DNA of 64,000 bases from Pseudomonas laurylsulfatiphila (GTDB taxonomy: Bacteria; Pseudomonadota; Gammaproteobacteria; Pseudomonadales; Pseudomonadaceae). Below the pieces are notes generated by a model. That model saw nothing but the letters and a program-made list of their open reading frames with translations, was not told the DNA's origin and made no database searches. The position numbers and the translations under genes were made by a program. The DNA is taken from the NCBI RefSeq assembly GCF_002934665.1, contig NZ_NIRS01000004.1, positions 188,501-252,500 of the forward strand, in the 5' to 3' direction. Each line of letters starts with the position of its first letter. Position 1 is the first letter of the stretch. Positions 19,270-30,109 of this stretch are shown here, piece after piece.

Positions 19270-19298
19270 AATATATCGCAAGCTTTTGAAAACTGGAA
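19270..19298 (-). promoter_or_regulatory. Possible tRNA-Pro promoter
   Basis: TTCCAG, 17 bases, then TATATT, about 43 bases upstream of the tRNA 5' end. The -35 is a weak match. Confidence 0.35.
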
Positions 19299-19316
19299 GT
19301 ATTTAAAAGCAGGAAT

Positions 19317-19673
19317 TTATTTCTTGAGTACTACCAGAACATCTTCGAGCTCGGCGATCATCTGGCGGATCATTTGCTTGTATTGGGTGGTGTCGTCTTT
19401 GGCTTCATCACCGGACAAGCGCAGGCGCGCGCCGCCGATGGTGAACCCCTGATCATAAAGAAGCGCGCGGATCTGCCGGATCATCAGCACGTCCTGGCGC
19501 TGATAATACCGGCGGTTTCCGCGGCGTTTGACCGGGTTGAGCTGAGGAAACTCCTGCTCCCAGTAGCGCAGCACGTGTGGTTTTACCGCACACAGCTCGC
19601 TGACTTCACCAATGGTGAAGTAGCGTTTGCCCGGGATGACGGGGAGCTCGTCGTTATGACTTGGTTCCAGCAT
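19317..19673 (-). CDS. MerR-family transcriptional regulator next to ihfA
   Basis: A 118-aa protein with an N-terminal MerR winged helix ([25 protein letters not shown], split here into the helix-turn-helix at residues 16-35 and the wing RRGNRRYY at 45-52). A short helical C-terminus follows, with no effector cysteines. This is the conserved small MerR-like protein found after ihfA in Pseudomonas; its targets are unknown. The chosen start is ATG 19673-19671 inside the ihfA end. A TTG nine bases upstream is less likely. Confidence 0.85.
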   Translation of the reverse strand: MLEPSHNDELPVIPGKRYFTIGEVSELCAVKPHVLRYWEQEFPQLNPVKRRGNRRYYQRQDVLMIRQIRALLYDQGFTIGGARLRLSGDEAKDDTTQYKQMIRQMIAELEDVLVVLKK

Positions 19674-19956
19674 AAGCCTCAACTCGGGCCTTCAACTTCT
19701 GCCCTGGACGAAAGGTGACCACACGGCGAGCCGTGATCGGGATTTCTTCCCCCGTTTTCGGATTGCGGCCAGGCCGCTGGCGTTTGTCCCGAAGGTCGAA
19801 ATTGCCGAAACCGGACAATTTGACTTGTTCGTTGTCTTCGAGAGCGTGCCTGATTTCTTCAAAAAACAGTTCGACCAATTCCTTGGCCTCCCGTTTATTC
19901 AGGCCCAGCTCTTCATACAGACGTTCCGCCATCTCAGCTTTCGTCAGAGCCCCCAT
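19654..19956 (-). CDS. ihfA: Integration host factor subunit alpha
   Basis: 100-aa DNA-bending protein of the HU/IHF family and partner of IHF-beta. The signature [21 protein letters not shown] spans residues ~48-68 and carries the beta-arm with the intercalating proline. It starts 3 bases after the pheT stop, the standard pheT-ihfA arrangement in gamma-proteobacteria, and overlaps the MerR-like gene. IHF also assists sigma-54 promoters such as the one proposed for ansB in this window. Confidence 0.97.
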   Translation of the reverse strand: MGALTKAEMAERLYEELGLNKREAKELVELFFEEIRHALEDNEQVKLSGFGNFDLRDKRQRPGRNPKTGEEIPITARRVVTFRPGQKLKARVEAYAGTKS

Positions 19957-19959
19957 ACG

Positions 19960-22338
19960 TCACTTCCTTAACGTGGCGTTCAACCTTTGTTCGAGCGAGG
20001 TGAGGATGTTTTGCGTTGCGGTATTCACCTCATCGTCATTAAGAGTGCGCGATGGATGCTGCCAGGTCAAGCCGACTGCAAGGCTTTTTCTATCAGGATC
20101 AATGCCTTTACCCTGATACACGTCAAATAGCCTGAGGTCTGTCAGCCATTCGCCTGCATTTTCACGGATTACGTCCAGTACAGCCGTGGCTGCAACATCT
20201 TTGTGCGCAATCAGTGCAAGGTCACGACGCACTTCAGGAAAGCGCGATAACTCGTGGAATTTAGGCATTTTGCCCGACGCGACTTCCGCCAGAACCAACT
20301 CGAAGACGAAGACCGGACGGTCGAGACCGAGGGTTTTCGACAATTCGGGGTGGATCGCGCCAATGAAGCCGACCAGACGACCATCGCGTTCGATGCGTGC
20401 GGTTTGGCCCGGGTGCAATGCCGGGTGCTTGCCTGGCACGAAAGTGAACGCATCCAGGGCACCGGCGAAGCCCAGTACCGCTTCCACGTCAGCCTTGACG
20501 TCAAAGAAGTCGACGGTATCGCGACCCTGCGCCCAGCCTTCCGGCAAGCGACTGCCGCAAACCACACCGGCGAGCATCGGCTCTTGCTTCAAACCTTCGA
20601 GCTGACCGACAAAACGCAGGCCGCTTTCGAACAGGCGTACGCGATCCTGCTGACGGTTCAGGTTGTGCTGAAGCGCCTTGACCAGACCCGGCCACAACGA
20701 CGAACGCATGGCGGCCATGTCATTGGAGATCGGATTGGCGAGCAGCAACGGCTCAACACCCGGATTAAACAGTTCGAACTGTTTCGGATCGATGAAGCTG
20801 TAGGTAATTGCTTCCTGATATCCACGGGCAACCAGCAGGCGGCGCAGTTCAGGCAGGTCGCTACGGGCTTCTGCCTTGGCTTGCGGCGCCAGACGCGCTT
20901 GTGGATAACGAACCGGCAGACGGTTGTAGCCGTACAGGCGTGCCAGTTCTTCGATCAGGTCGACTTCCAGACTGATATCGAAGCGATGGCTTGGCACTTC
21001 TACGCGCCACTGCCCTGCCCCGTCGGCAGTAATGGCCAAGCCCAAGGCATTGAGCAGACGCTCCACTTCAGCCGAATCCATTTCCATACCCAGCATCTGG
21101 GTAATGCGCTGGGCACGCAGGGTGACCGGAGCAATTTTCGGCAGATGCTGTTCGCTGACGGTCTCGATGATCGGACCCGCTTCACCGCCGGTGATTTCCA
21201 GCAGCAAGCCAGTCGCGCGCTCCATGGCCTCGCGGGCCAGTTGCCAGTCCACGCCACGCTCATAGCGATGGGATGCATCGGTATGCAGGCCATAGGAACG
21301 GGCCTTGCCTGCTACGGCGATCTGGTCGAAGAAGGCGCTTTCCAGGAACACATCACGCGTGGTCGCGGACACACCGCTGTGCTCGCCACCCATGACGCCG
21401 GCGATTGCCAGTGCACGGGAGTGGTCGGCAATCACCAGCGTATCGCTACGCAGGCTGACTTCCTGACCATCGAGCAGCACCAGCTTCTCGCCGTCTTCGG
21501 CCATGCGTACACGAATGCCGCCGTTGATTTCGGCGAGATCGAAGGCGTGCAGCGGCTGACCCAGCTCCAGCATCACGTAGTTGGTGATGTCGACGGCAGC
21601 ATCGATGCTGCGCACGTCGGCACGACGCAGGCGCTCTACCATCCACAGCGGCGTAGGCCTGGACAGGTCGACGTTACGGATTACACGACCCAGATAACGC
21701 GGGCACGCGGCTGGCGCCAACACTTCTACCGAACGCACTTCGTCATGCGCGGCAGGCACCGAAGCCACTACCGGACGGCTGACCGGAGCGGCGTACAAAG
21801 CACCCACCTCACGGGCCAGGCCGGCCAGGGACAGGCAGTCGCCACGGTTCGGGGTCAGGTCGACCTCGATGCTGGCGTCTTCCAGGTCCAGGTAAACACG
21901 GAAATCCTTGCCCACCGGCGCATCGGCCGGCAGTTCCATCAGACCGTCGTTACCTTCACCCACCTGCAGCTCGGATTGCGAGCACAGCATGCCGTTGGAT
22001 TCAACGCCACGCAGCTTGGCCTTCTTGATCTTGAAGTCACCTGGCAACTCGGCGCCGATCATGGCGAAAGGAATCTTCAGGCCCGGGCGCACGTTGGGCG
22101 CACCGCAAACCACCTGGAAGGTTTCCGAACCGTTGCTGACCTGGCACACGCGCAGCTTGTCGGCGTCCGGGTGCTGCTCGGTGCTCAGCACCTCGCCAAC
22201 CACCACGCCACTGAAAACACCGGCGGCCGGCGTAACGCTATCGACCTCAAGACCGGCCATCGACAGACGAGCAACCAGCTCGTCGCGACTTACCTGCGGG
22301 CTAACCCAGCCACGCAGCCATTGTTCACTGAATTTCAT
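19960..22338 (-). CDS. pheT: Phenylalanyl-tRNA synthetase beta subunit
   Basis: 792 aa, normal length. It forms the alpha2-beta2 synthetase that charges tRNA-Phe. In order: EMAP-type tRNA-binding domain (residues ~40-150, with the HPDADKLRVC motif), B3/B4 editing domain, B5 domain, catalytic-like core, and the C-terminal ferredoxin-fold anticodon-binding domain (last ~95 residues). An AGGAG-like site precedes the ATG. It follows pheS by 26 bases. A long open frame on the opposite strand is a GC-bias artefact. Confidence 0.98.
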   Translation of the reverse strand: MKFSEQWLRGWVSPQVSRDELVARLSMAGLEVDSVTPAAGVFSGVVVGEVLSTEQHPDADKLRVCQVSNGSETFQVVCGAPNVRPGLKIPFAMIGAELPGDFKIKKAKLRGVESNGMLCSQSELQVGEGNDGLMELPADAPVGKDFRVYLDLEDASIEVDLTPNRGDCLSLAGLAREVGALYAAPVSRPVVASVPAAHDEVRSVEVLAPAACPRYLGRVIRNVDLSRPTPLWMVERLRRADVRSIDAAVDITNYVMLELGQPLHAFDLAEINGGIRVRMAEDGEKLVLLDGQEVSLRSDTLVIADHSRALAIAGVMGGEHSGVSATTRDVFLESAFFDQIAVAGKARSYGLHTDASHRYERGVDWQLAREAMERATGLLLEITGGEAGPIIETVSEQHLPKIAPVTLRAQRITQMLGMEMDSAEVERLLNALGLAITADGAGQWRVEVPSHRFDISLEVDLIEELARLYGYNRLPVRYPQARLAPQAKAEARSDLPELRRLLVARGYQEAITYSFIDPKQFELFNPGVEPLLLANPISNDMAAMRSSLWPGLVKALQHNLNRQQDRVRLFESGLRFVGQLEGLKQEPMLAGVVCGSRLPEGWAQGRDTVDFFDVKADVEAVLGFAGALDAFTFVPGKHPALHPGQTARIERDGRLVGFIGAIHPELSKTLGLDRPVFVFELVLAEVASGKMPKFHELSRFPEVRRDLALIAHKDVAATAVLDVIRENAGEWLTDLRLFDVYQGKGIDPDRKSLAVGLTWQHPSRTLNDDEVNTATQNILTSLEQRLNATLRK

Positions 22339-22364
22339 CCTGCTCTCCTAAGAATTCGTTACGA

Positions 22365-23435
<1,071 letters not shown>

Positions 23436-23490
23436 ATGACGTTTAACACCTGGCCCCACAGATGCGAGGCCGGGTGACTGTCGGGGGTAC

Positions 23491-23847
23491 TTAAGCCAAG
23501 GTGGCTTTAGCTTTCTCGACAATCGCAGCAAACGCCGCTTTTTCGTTCACTGCCAGATCAGCCAGAACCTTACGGTCGATCTCGATGGACGCTTTTTTCA
23601 GGCCGGCGATGAAACGGCTGTAGGACAGACCGTTGATACGAGCACCAGCGTTGATACGAGCGATCCACAGAGCGCGGAACTGACGTTTTTTCTGACGACG
23701 GTCACGGTAGGCGTATTGGCCTGCCTTGATTACCGCTTGCTTGGCAACACGGAATACGCGGGAGCGTGCGCCGTAGTAGCCTTTAGCAAGTTTCAGAATT
23801 TTTTTGTGACGCTTACGGGCAATGACGCCACGCTTTACACGAGCCAT
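23491..23847 (-). CDS. rplT: 50S ribosomal protein L20
   Basis: 118 aa, full length, highly basic. The N-terminus [25 protein letters not shown] is diagnostic (residues 2-26, given as family signature positions). It assembles early on 23S rRNA. In enteric bacteria L20 also represses its own operon; I have not identified the operator here. It is the last gene of infC-rpmI-rplT. Confidence 0.98.
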   Translation of the reverse strand: MARVKRGVIARKRHKKILKLAKGYYGARSRVFRVAKQAVIKAGQYAYRDRRQKKRQFRALWIARINAGARINGLSYSRFIAGLKKASIEIDRKVLADLAVNEKAAFAAIVEKAKATLA

Positions 23848-23875
23848 GAGTTACTTCCTCTATTCTTGACTAAAA

Positions 23876-24070
23876 TTAACGAAGGCGCAGCATGCGCTCG
23901 ACTTTTGCCACGTCAGACGGATGCAGCAAGCTGCTACCGCGCAGTTGACGCTTACGCTTGGTCGACATTTTGGTCAGGATGTGGCTCTTGAAAGCGTGCT
24001 TGTGCTTGATACCGTTAGCAGTTTTCAGAAACCGCTTAGCAGCACCACTTTTGGTCTTCATTTTTGGCAT
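23876..24070 (-). CDS. rpmI: 50S ribosomal protein L35
   Basis: 64-aa basic protein beginning [14 protein letters not shown] and ending in the conserved V-x-R-M-L-x-x segment. The length is standard. It lies between infC and rplT, 28 bases before rplT, in the conserved translation operon. Confidence 0.98.
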   Translation of the reverse strand: MPKMKTKSGAAKRFLKTANGIKHKHAFKSHILTKMSTKRKRQLRGSSLLHPSDVAKVERMLRLR

Positions 24071-24130
24071 GTTCGGATACTCCGCATTCAGTTGATAAAC
24101 ATAATCAGAAGGCCTGCCGTGCCCTGTTGA

Positions 24131-24682
24131 TTACTTCTTCTTTTTCGGGGCGATGACCATGATCAGCTGGCGTCCTTCCATCTTAGGATGCTGTTCGACC
24201 GAACCGTACTCGAGCAAGTCACCTTCAACTCGCTTGAGGAGTTCCATCCCCAGCTCCTGGTGGGCCATCTCACGGCCGCGGAATCGCAAGGATACCTTGG
24301 CCCTGTCCCCGTCACTCAGGAAACGTACCAGGTTGCGCAGTTTTACCTGGTAATCCCCTTCCTCCGTCCCTGGACGAAACTTGATTTCTTTAACCTGAAT
24401 CTGCTTCTGGTTTTTCTTGGCCGCAGCAATCTGCTTCTTCTTTTCGAAGATCGATTTGCCGTAGTCCATCAGTTTGCAAACAGGTGGTACTGCATCGGCG
24501 GAAATCTCCACCAGATCCAGCTTGGCCTCTTCAGCCTTAAGAAGCGCGTCTTCGATTGACACAATCCCGAGCTGTTCACCTTCAGCCCCAATTAACCGAA
24601 CCTCGCGTGCCGAGATATTCTCGTTGATCGGGGCTTTCGGTGCAGTTCGTTTATCTTGTCTCATTTCACGCTTAATAATAAT
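24131..24682 (-). CDS. infC: Translation initiation factor IF-3 (ATT start)
   Basis: IF-3 binds the 30S subunit and checks the start codon. The clear homologous frame continues upstream of the first ATG (24664) through IIIKRE, and three consecutive ATT codons occupy 24682-24674. Pseudomonas IF-3 is 183 aa with this N-terminus, so the start is an AUU as in E. coli, which underlies IF-3 autoregulation by start-codon discrimination. I place it at the first ATT, overlapping the last base of the thrS stop; the second or third ATT has better spacing from GGAG. The ATG alternative gives 177 aa. Confidence 0.93.
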   Translation of the reverse strand: MIIKREMRQDKRTAPKAPINENISAREVRLIGAEGEQLGIVSIEDALLKAEEAKLDLVEISADAVPPVCKLMDYGKSIFEKKKQIAAAKKNQKQIQVKEIKFRPGTEEGDYQVKLRNLVRFLSDGDRAKVSLRFRGREMAHQELGMELLKRVEGDLLEYGSVEQHPKMEGRQLIMVIAPKKKK

Positions 24683-26604
24683 TACTCCGAATCTTGGCGA
24701 CCACGCCGGGAAACCGCTTGGGCGAGGAACTCAGCGAACTGGGCGACGGGCATCGAGCCCAGGTCAGCACCTTCACGAGTACGCACAGCGACAGTCTGCA
24801 TCTCGACCTCCCGATCTCCGATAACCAAGAGATAAGGAACCTTGAGCAAAGTATGCTCGCGGATTTTAAAGCCGATCTTTTCATTTCTCAAGTCAGACTT
24901 GGCACGAAACCCGCTTTCGTTGAGAGTTTTTTCCACTTCGGCGGCAAAATCAGCCTGTTTATCAGTGATATTCATCACCACTGCCTGGGTCGGAGCCAGC
25001 CACGCAGGGAAAGCACCCTCGTAGTGCTCGATCAGGATTCCGACGAACCGTTCGAAGGACCCCAGGATCGCCCGGTGCAACATCACCGGGTGCTTGCGGC
25101 TGTTGTCTTCGGAGACGTATTCGGCTCCCAGACGCACAGGCAGGTTAAAATCGAGCTGCAGGGTACCACATTGCCAGACGCGACCGAGGCAATCTTTCAG
25201 CGAGAACTCGATCTTCGGACCGTAGAACGCACCCTCGCCCGGCTGCAGATCGTACGGCAGGCCCGCGCTGTCAAGGGCTGCGGCCAGTGCAGCTTCGGCG
25301 CGATCCCAAAGCTCGTCGGAACCGACGCGTTTTTCCGGACGAGTGGACAGCTTCATCTCGACATCTTTAAAGCCGAAATCGGCGTAGACGTCCATGGTCA
25401 ACTTGATGAACGCGGCGGACTCGGCCTGCATCTGCTCTTCGGTGCAGAAGATGTGGGCGTCGTCCTGGGTGAATGCGCGCACACGCATGATGCCGTGCAA
25501 GGCACCCGATGGCTCGTTACGGTGGCATGCACCGAACTCGGCCAGGCGCATCGGCAGCTCGCGGTAGCTCTTCAGGCCCTGGTTGAACACCTGCACGTGG
25601 CAAGGGCAGTTCATTGGCTTGATCGCGTAGTCGCGGTTTTCCGACTGGGTGGTGAACATGTTGTCGGCATAGTTGGCCCAGTGCCCGGATTTCTCCCACA
25701 GGCTGCGGTCAACCACTTGCGGCGTCTTGATTTCAAGATAGCCGTTGTCGCGCTGAACCTTGCGCATGTATTGCTCGAGCACCTGGTACAAAGTCCAGCC
25801 GTTCGGGTGCCAGAACACCATGCCCGGCGACTCTTCCTGGGTGTGGAACAGGCCCAGGCGCTTGCCGATCTTGCGGTGGTCGCGCTTTTCGGCTTCTTCG
25901 ATGCGCTGGATGTAAGCCGCCAGTTGCTTCTTGTCCGCCCATGCGGTGCCGTAGACGCGCTGCAATTGCTCGTTCTTGGCATCGCCACGCCAGTAGGCGC
26001 CGGACAGCTTGGTCAGCTTGAAGGATTTCAGGAAGCGCGTGTTCGGCACGTGCGGACCGCGGCACATGTCGACATATTCTTCGTGATAGTACAGGCCCAT
26101 GGCCTGTTCGTTCGGCATGTCCTCGACCAGGCGCAACTTGTAGTCTTCGCCACGGGCCTTGAACACTTCGATCACTTCGGCGCGCGGAGTGACTTTCTTG
26201 ATCACGTCGTAATCTTTCTCGATCAGCTGCTGCATGCGCTGTTCGATGGCCGCCAGGTCGTCCGGAGTGAAAGGACGCTCGAAGGCGATGTCGTAATAGA
26301 AGCCTTCGTCGATGACCGGACCGATGACCATTCTGGCGGTCGGGTACAACTGCTTGACCGCGTGGCCAACCAGGTGGGCGCAAGAGTGGCGAATGATCTC
26401 CAGCCCCTCTTCATCCTTTGGCGTGATGATTTGCAGCGACGCGTCGCTGTCGATGATGTCGCTGGCGTCAACCAGCTTGCCATTGACCTTGCCGGCAACA
26501 GTGGCCTTGGCCAGGCCTGCACCGATGGATGCGGCGACCTCGGCTACGGAAACCGGGTGATCGAATGAACGTTGACTGCCGTCGGGAAGAGTAATAGTTG
26601 GCAT
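24682..26604 (-). CDS. thrS: Threonyl-tRNA synthetase
   Basis: 640-aa class II synthetase. In order: TGS domain (residues 1-61), editing domain with [10 protein letters not shown] near 73 (the zinc/editing HxxxH type), catalytic core with [10 protein letters not shown] near 330, and an anticodon-binding C-terminal domain. The start is MPTITLPDG at 26604, set by AGGAGG six to seven bases upstream. The frame stays open 11 codons further, but that stretch contains the ribosome-binding site. It is the first gene of thrS-infC-rpmI-rplT. Confidence 0.98.
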   Translation of the reverse strand: MPTITLPDGSQRSFDHPVSVAEVAASIGAGLAKATVAGKVNGKLVDASDIIDSDASLQIITPKDEEGLEIIRHSCAHLVGHAVKQLYPTARMVIGPVIDEGFYYDIAFERPFTPDDLAAIEQRMQQLIEKDYDVIKKVTPRAEVIEVFKARGEDYKLRLVEDMPNEQAMGLYYHEEYVDMCRGPHVPNTRFLKSFKLTKLSGAYWRGDAKNEQLQRVYGTAWADKKQLAAYIQRIEEAEKRDHRKIGKRLGLFHTQEESPGMVFWHPNGWTLYQVLEQYMRKVQRDNGYLEIKTPQVVDRSLWEKSGHWANYADNMFTTQSENRDYAIKPMNCPCHVQVFNQGLKSYRELPMRLAEFGACHRNEPSGALHGIMRVRAFTQDDAHIFCTEEQMQAESAAFIKLTMDVYADFGFKDVEMKLSTRPEKRVGSDELWDRAEAALAAALDSAGLPYDLQPGEGAFYGPKIEFSLKDCLGRVWQCGTLQLDFNLPVRLGAEYVSEDNSRKHPVMLHRAILGSFERFVGILIEHYEGAFPAWLAPTQAVVMNITDKQADFAAEVEKTLNESGFRAKSDLRNEKIGFKIREHTLLKVPYLLVIGDREVEMQTVAVRTREGADLGSMPVAQFAEFLAQAVSRRGRQDSE

Positions 26605-26987
26605 GGCGCCTCCTCTCCTAGTGGTGACCCCTACCAAAGGTCACGTGGGTTGGGATGAGCCAGTACAAGATCCGGTCCAGGCCATTCAATGACGAACGCC
26701 TGCCTTACAGCGGCAGGAGCCTTGCGGCCAACCGGAAAACCGAACCAGAGTGACTGGGATTCAAATCAGGGTTAATCGTGCATCTGCCGCTACCGGGACT
26801 GAAGGTCCGTCGGAGCCTGCAAACGCCCGAGCGAGGCATGCTAGCACAGATGAACGGTTATCGGCCTGCACGCAATCAGACGGTGAAAATTTCCTCCCTT
26901 TTATGGCGCAGAGTGAACTTGAGATATACGAGATGCCTCAAACTGACTGAGAATCGCCACAGATATCGACCCCAAGGAGTTCCTGTC
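26605..26987. other. Intergenic region upstream of thrS
   Basis: 383 bases between the divergent thrS and small exported protein genes. It must hold both promoters and the thrS leader. I see no tRNA, repeat or convincing reading frame, and no T-box-like structure. Confidence 0.5.
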
Positions 26988-27287
26988 ATGCGCCTTATCC
27001 GTCTTTTTGCCTTTGCCGCCCCGCTGGCCCTGTTGCTGCCCCTGAGCGCACACGCGGCCTGGCCAAACGGTGTGAAAGCCCAGTACATGAGCGATTGCAC
27101 AAAAGCTGCCAGCCAAACTGTCAACCCGGCCGAAGCGAAGAAGCACTGCTCATGCGGCGCCGACGTTCTCGAGAAGAAATTCACCACCCAGGAGATCGCG
27201 CAGTTGATGGATAAAAACAATCCAGCTGGCCCTGAATTGAGCCAGCGCGCACTGAAAGAAATCTCGGTGTGCAGAGTCCAGAAATAG
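26988..27287 (+). CDS. Small exported protein of unknown function
   Basis: 99 aa. A clear signal peptide (MRLIRLFAFAAPLALLLPLS followed by AHA) is cleaved near residue 23, so the mature protein is periplasmic. The mature part has four cysteines including a CSC pair near residue 50 and a helical region TTQEIAQLMDKN. AAGGAG lies eight bases before the ATG. The frame is open upstream, but that part has no ribosome-binding site. I do not recognise the family. Confidence 0.8.
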   Translation: MRLIRLFAFAAPLALLLPLSAHAAWPNGVKAQYMSDCTKAASQTVNPAEAKKHCSCGADVLEKKFTTQEIAQLMDKNNPAGPELSQRALKEISVCRVQK

Positions 27288-27579
27288 CGCTGCACAGGAC
27301 GTTTTTTGAGTGATCCGGGGCCCTAAAACAGCCAAATATCGGCTGATTCACATAATTTACGCAGCTTTTACGGGTTTTTTTAGTCCCCTGTTTTGCAGCG
27401 CAAACCCCCTGAAACCGGGGCTCACAGCCATTTCTGGCGGTGAAAGACGTGCAATATGAAAGCAAACAGCGCGTCTGGGGGGGTCCCAAACCGAACATTT
27501 CGACTATGATACTCGGGTGTGCCCAGTTGGCCTGAGCAGCACAGTACTACTGAAAATATATGTTTCTTGGAGATACACC

Positions 27580-27792
27580 ATGTCTAATCGCCAAACCGGC
27601 ACCGTTAAATGGTTCAACGATGAAAAAGGCTTCGGCTTCATCACTCCTCAAGGTGGCGGTGACGACCTGTTCGTACACTTCAAAGCTATCGAAAGCGACG
27701 GTTTCAAAAGCCTGAAAGAAGGCCAGACTGTTTCCTTCGTGGCTGAGAAAGGCCAAAAGGGTATGCAAGCTGCTCAAGTTCGCCCAGAGTAA
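27580..27792 (+). CDS. Cold-shock protein (CspA family)
   Basis: 70-aa single cold-shock domain. RNP1 KGFGFI is at residues ~17-22 and RNP2 LFVHF at ~31-35. It binds single-stranded nucleic acid and acts as an RNA chaperone. A TTGGAG site precedes the ATG. The 292 bases upstream back to the previous gene are gene-free and would allow the long, structured 5' leader common in csp genes. A strong terminator follows. Confidence 0.96.
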   Translation: MSNRQTGTVKWFNDEKGFGFITPQGGGDDLFVHFKAIESDGFKSLKEGQTVSFVAEKGQKGMQAAQVRPE

Positions 27793-27806
27793 TTTCCAGG
27801 CGCACT

Positions 27807-27838
27807 AAAAAAACCCCGTCCATGTGACGGGGTTTTTT
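27807..27838. terminator. Bidirectional terminator after the cold-shock gene
   Basis: Stem CCCCGTC/GACGGGG with a 5-base loop, flanked by seven A and six T. It can end transcription of the csp gene and of the convergent lipoprotein gene. Confidence 0.92.
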
Positions 27839-27862
27839 ATGGGTGAAACAAAAGCCTGGGGA

Positions 27863-28183
27863 TCAGCCGCAGTTGACCCGGGTGACCACCCTGCCGGCAT
27901 CGGTGTTCAGGTTCAGGCGATCGGAACGGTACTCCAGCGTCACCATATCGGTTGGCAGCAGGAACCGCGCGCTTTGCGCCCCTGCGCGGGTACGTGCCTG
28001 CTCAAGCAGCTGCGGCGATGCCTGTTTACCGATGGTGAACTCGGCAGCCTTCGCTTCACAGCGGCTGTGACCCGTGTCAGTCGTCGCAACATCCGCGTTT
28101 GCCGACTCCGTAGAGGCAGTGCTGCAACCGGCCAGCGTGGCAACGGCCAGCAAAGTACCCAATGACGCGAGCTTCCAAGGCAT
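27863..28183 (-). CDS. I78-family protease-inhibitor-like lipoprotein
   Basis: 106 aa. A lipoprotein signal ends with the lipobox LAGC at residues 17-20, so the protein should be anchored in the outer or inner membrane. The C-terminal half has the I78 pattern: a TLEYRSDRLN stretch followed by D-x-x-x-V-V-T-R-V-N-C-G at the end. Similar proteins inhibit serine proteases, but activity here is inferred. The ATG has AAGGAGG five bases upstream. Confidence 0.82.
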   Translation of the reverse strand: MPWKLASLGTLLAVATLAGCSTASTESANADVATTDTGHSRCEAKAAEFTIGKQASPQLLEQARTRAGAQSARFLLPTDMVTLEYRSDRLNLNTDAGRVVTRVNCG

Positions 28184-28352
28184 GAAGCCTCCTTATTCAA
28201 TGATTAAGCTGAAATCGTGCGACAACCAGACTGGCGTTTGGTTTCACAGGCGAGCAGTGCCAGCACCCTGCCCGCAATCCGGACGAGCCGCGATTCTGCC
28301 TGAGCGCCGCCCTCACCTTAATTACTGAATCGTGACCGAATATGAACGACGC

Positions 28353-28658
28353 TCAATAGACGTCGATATAGTCGTAAGGCGGATTGGGCCAGTTCTCTTT
28401 CAAGGCATTGAAGATTTGCATGACCCAGACTTCATCGCTGGCCGCGACCCGTCCGACATAACCGGAGCCCTTGGCCCAGGTTTCGAGCCGGAACAACAAC
28501 CCGTCGATATCGGTACCGCCCACGACACCCGAGGAGATGTACGCAATACCTCCCTTGGTGACCCGCAACTGGGTGTGCTCATCGTCACTGGCGCCGGCCA
28601 GCAACTGACGCACCGCCTCGAGGGTCAGGCCATCCGGGGAGTTCAAATCGATCTGCAC
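28353..28658 (-). CDS. Conserved hypothetical protein
   Basis: 101 aa, acidic, with no signal peptide or membrane segment. It starts at GTG 28658-28656, supported by AAGGAG six bases upstream. The sequence alternates short helices and strands (LTLEAVRQLLAGASDDEH near the N-terminus). I do not recognise a domain. A Pseudomonas-restricted cytosolic protein is my best guess. Confidence 0.7.
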   Translation of the reverse strand: MQIDLNSPDGLTLEAVRQLLAGASDDEHTQLRVTKGGIAYISSGVVGGTDIDGLLFRLETWAKGSGYVGRVAASDEVWVMQIFNALKENWPNPPYDYIDVY

Positions 28659-28792
28659 AGCGCGCTCCTTGAAAATTCGACAGAGACCAAGTGTCGCATA
28701 GCCCTTCTTTCATGCCTAAGTCGACGTGTCAAAAGCCCCGCAAAATGGTTAACTCGGCACTCAGACTTCCCCCCGACTTCACGAGTGCCATC

Positions 28793-29005
28793 ATGACCAC
28801 CGTAAGCATCGACGCCGACATCAAGGCCAAGTGGCAGGACGGCCACAGCTCCTACAGTCCAAGCAGCACGGAAGAGCTTGCCATTATCGGTATCGACCTG
28901 CTGGTCAGGGACCTGGGAACCGAAGCCGCCCAATCGTTCATCGAACAGATTTTCGAGAAGCATCTGTCGGACCAGAAGTCCGAAACGGTCAGCGGGCGGG
29001 AGTGA
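28793..29005 (+). CDS. Small hypothetical protein
   Basis: 70 aa, acidic and helical (residues 24-60), beginning MTTVSIDADIKAKW. The frame is open upstream to 28691, but that part is low-quality and the composition improves from this ATG. No family is recognised. It converges on the nucleoside hydrolase gene. Confidence 0.55.
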   Translation: MTTVSIDADIKAKWQDGHSSYSPSSTEELAIIGIDLLVRDLGTEAAQSFIEQIFEKHLSDQKSETVSGRE

Positions 29006-29037
29006 TCCCGCAGGCAGGCACCTGCGGGCCATGACAC

Positions 29038-30066
29038 TTACTTCAGACGGGCCAGACGCTCGGTCAGCAGATCGAAGAAGCCCTGGGCATCGCCGCTTTC
29101 AACCCAGAACGCATTCTTCGGCGCTTTCAAGCCGTCATACCAGTCAACGATGGTTTGCCCGAACGTCGGTCCCTCGCGACTGTCGACCAACACGTTGACC
29201 GAGCGACCGCTGAACAATTGCGGCTTGAGCAGGTAGGCGACCACCGTGGCGTCATGCACCGGGCCACCCGCCATGCCGTAGTGCTCCATGTCGCCTTTGA
29301 TGTATTCATTGAGAATGTCGCCCACCAAACGGCTGGCATTGTTGTTCAGTGCCGCAATCTGTTGCAGACGCGCTTCGCTGGTCAGGATCTTGTGGGTCAC
29401 ATCCAGCGGCAGGTAAGTCAGCTTCACGCCACTCTTGAGCACCACTTCGGCGGCTTGCGGATCGGCGAACAGGTTGAATTCGGCCACCGGCGTGATGTTG
29501 CCGCCGTTGAAGTGCGCACCACCCATGACCACGACCTCCTTGATGCCCTGGACGATACCCGGCGCCTGGATCAGCGCCAGGGCCAGGTTGGTCTGCGGGC
29601 CAAGCATGGCGATGGTAATGCTGTGGGGCTCGGCAGACATCAGGGTGTCGATCAGATAAGCGATGGCACTGCCCTTGGCCAGGCCTTGCTTGGGCTCATG
29701 CACAGCAATGCCGGACAACCCTTCCGTGCCATGAATGTCCTCGGCATAGATGGGTGTGCGCATCAGGGGCTTCGGCGCGCCCGCATAGACCGGCACTTCC
29801 TCACGCCCCGCCCACTCCCGGGCCAGTCGCGCATTGCGCGAGGTCTTGTCCAGGCGGACGTTGCCCGCAACGGTGGTCAGCGCCCGAACATTCAGCTCGT
29901 CCGGCGACGCCAGGGCGAACAACAGGGCAACAACATCGTCAGCCCCCGGATCGGTGTCGATGATCAAGTCGATTTTTTGTGCCGCCTGGGCGTTTGTTGC
30001 GGTAATCAGGGACAAAAGCAGCAGACTCCGGAGCAGTGGGTGCAGTTTCTGAGCATAGCGATACGT
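29038..30066 (-). CDS. Nucleoside hydrolase, exported, with apparent ACG start
   Basis: Hydrolyses ribonucleosides to base and ribose. The calcium-binding motif DTDPGADD lies just after a signal peptide, and NLFADPQAA and the C-terminal GGPVHDATVVAY complete the IUNH pattern. The position at the end of the rbs operon suggests periplasmic release of ribose for import. A full signal peptide (hydrophobic core LLRSLLLLSLI, then NAQA cleavage) is only encoded if translation begins upstream of the first ordinary start codon. AAGGAG at 30073-30078 sits six bases before an in-frame ACG (30066-30064). No ATG or GTG exists in this N-terminal frame, so the start is ACG, or an original ATG was mutated. 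A TTG at 30015 would cut the signal peptide. Confidence 0.87.
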   Translation of the reverse strand, partial: TYRYAQKLHPLLRSLLLLSLITATNAQAAQKIDLIIDTDPGADDVVALLFALASPDELNVRALTTVAGNVRLDKTSRNARLAREWAGREEVPVYAGAPKPLMRTPIYAEDIHGTEGLSGIAVHEPKQGLAKGSAIAYLIDTLMSAEPHSITIAMLGPQTNLALALIQAPGIVQGIKEVVVMGGAHFNGGNITPVAEFNLFADPQAAEVVLKSGVKLTYLPLDVTHKILTSEARLQQIAALNNNASRLVGDILNEYIKGDMEHYGMAGGPVHDATVVAYLLKPQLFSGRSVNVLVDSREGPTFGQTIVDWYDGLKAPKNAFWVESGDAQGFFDLLTERLARLK

Positions 30067-30109
30067 GGCGCGCTCCTTGCGCCGGGGAAATCAAAGCACG
30101 GACAGCCAG

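Noticed and set aside
23436..23490. Phe-rich leader peptide (pheM-like) before pheS
   Set aside because: No short frame with Phe codons exists between rplT and the hairpin.
24694..26568. 624-codon open frame antisense to thrS
   Set aside because: Same GC-bias artefact; thrS is unambiguous.
27482..27510. Promoter TATGAT upstream of the cold-shock gene
   Set aside because: The -10 is reasonable but no acceptable -35 lies at the right distance.
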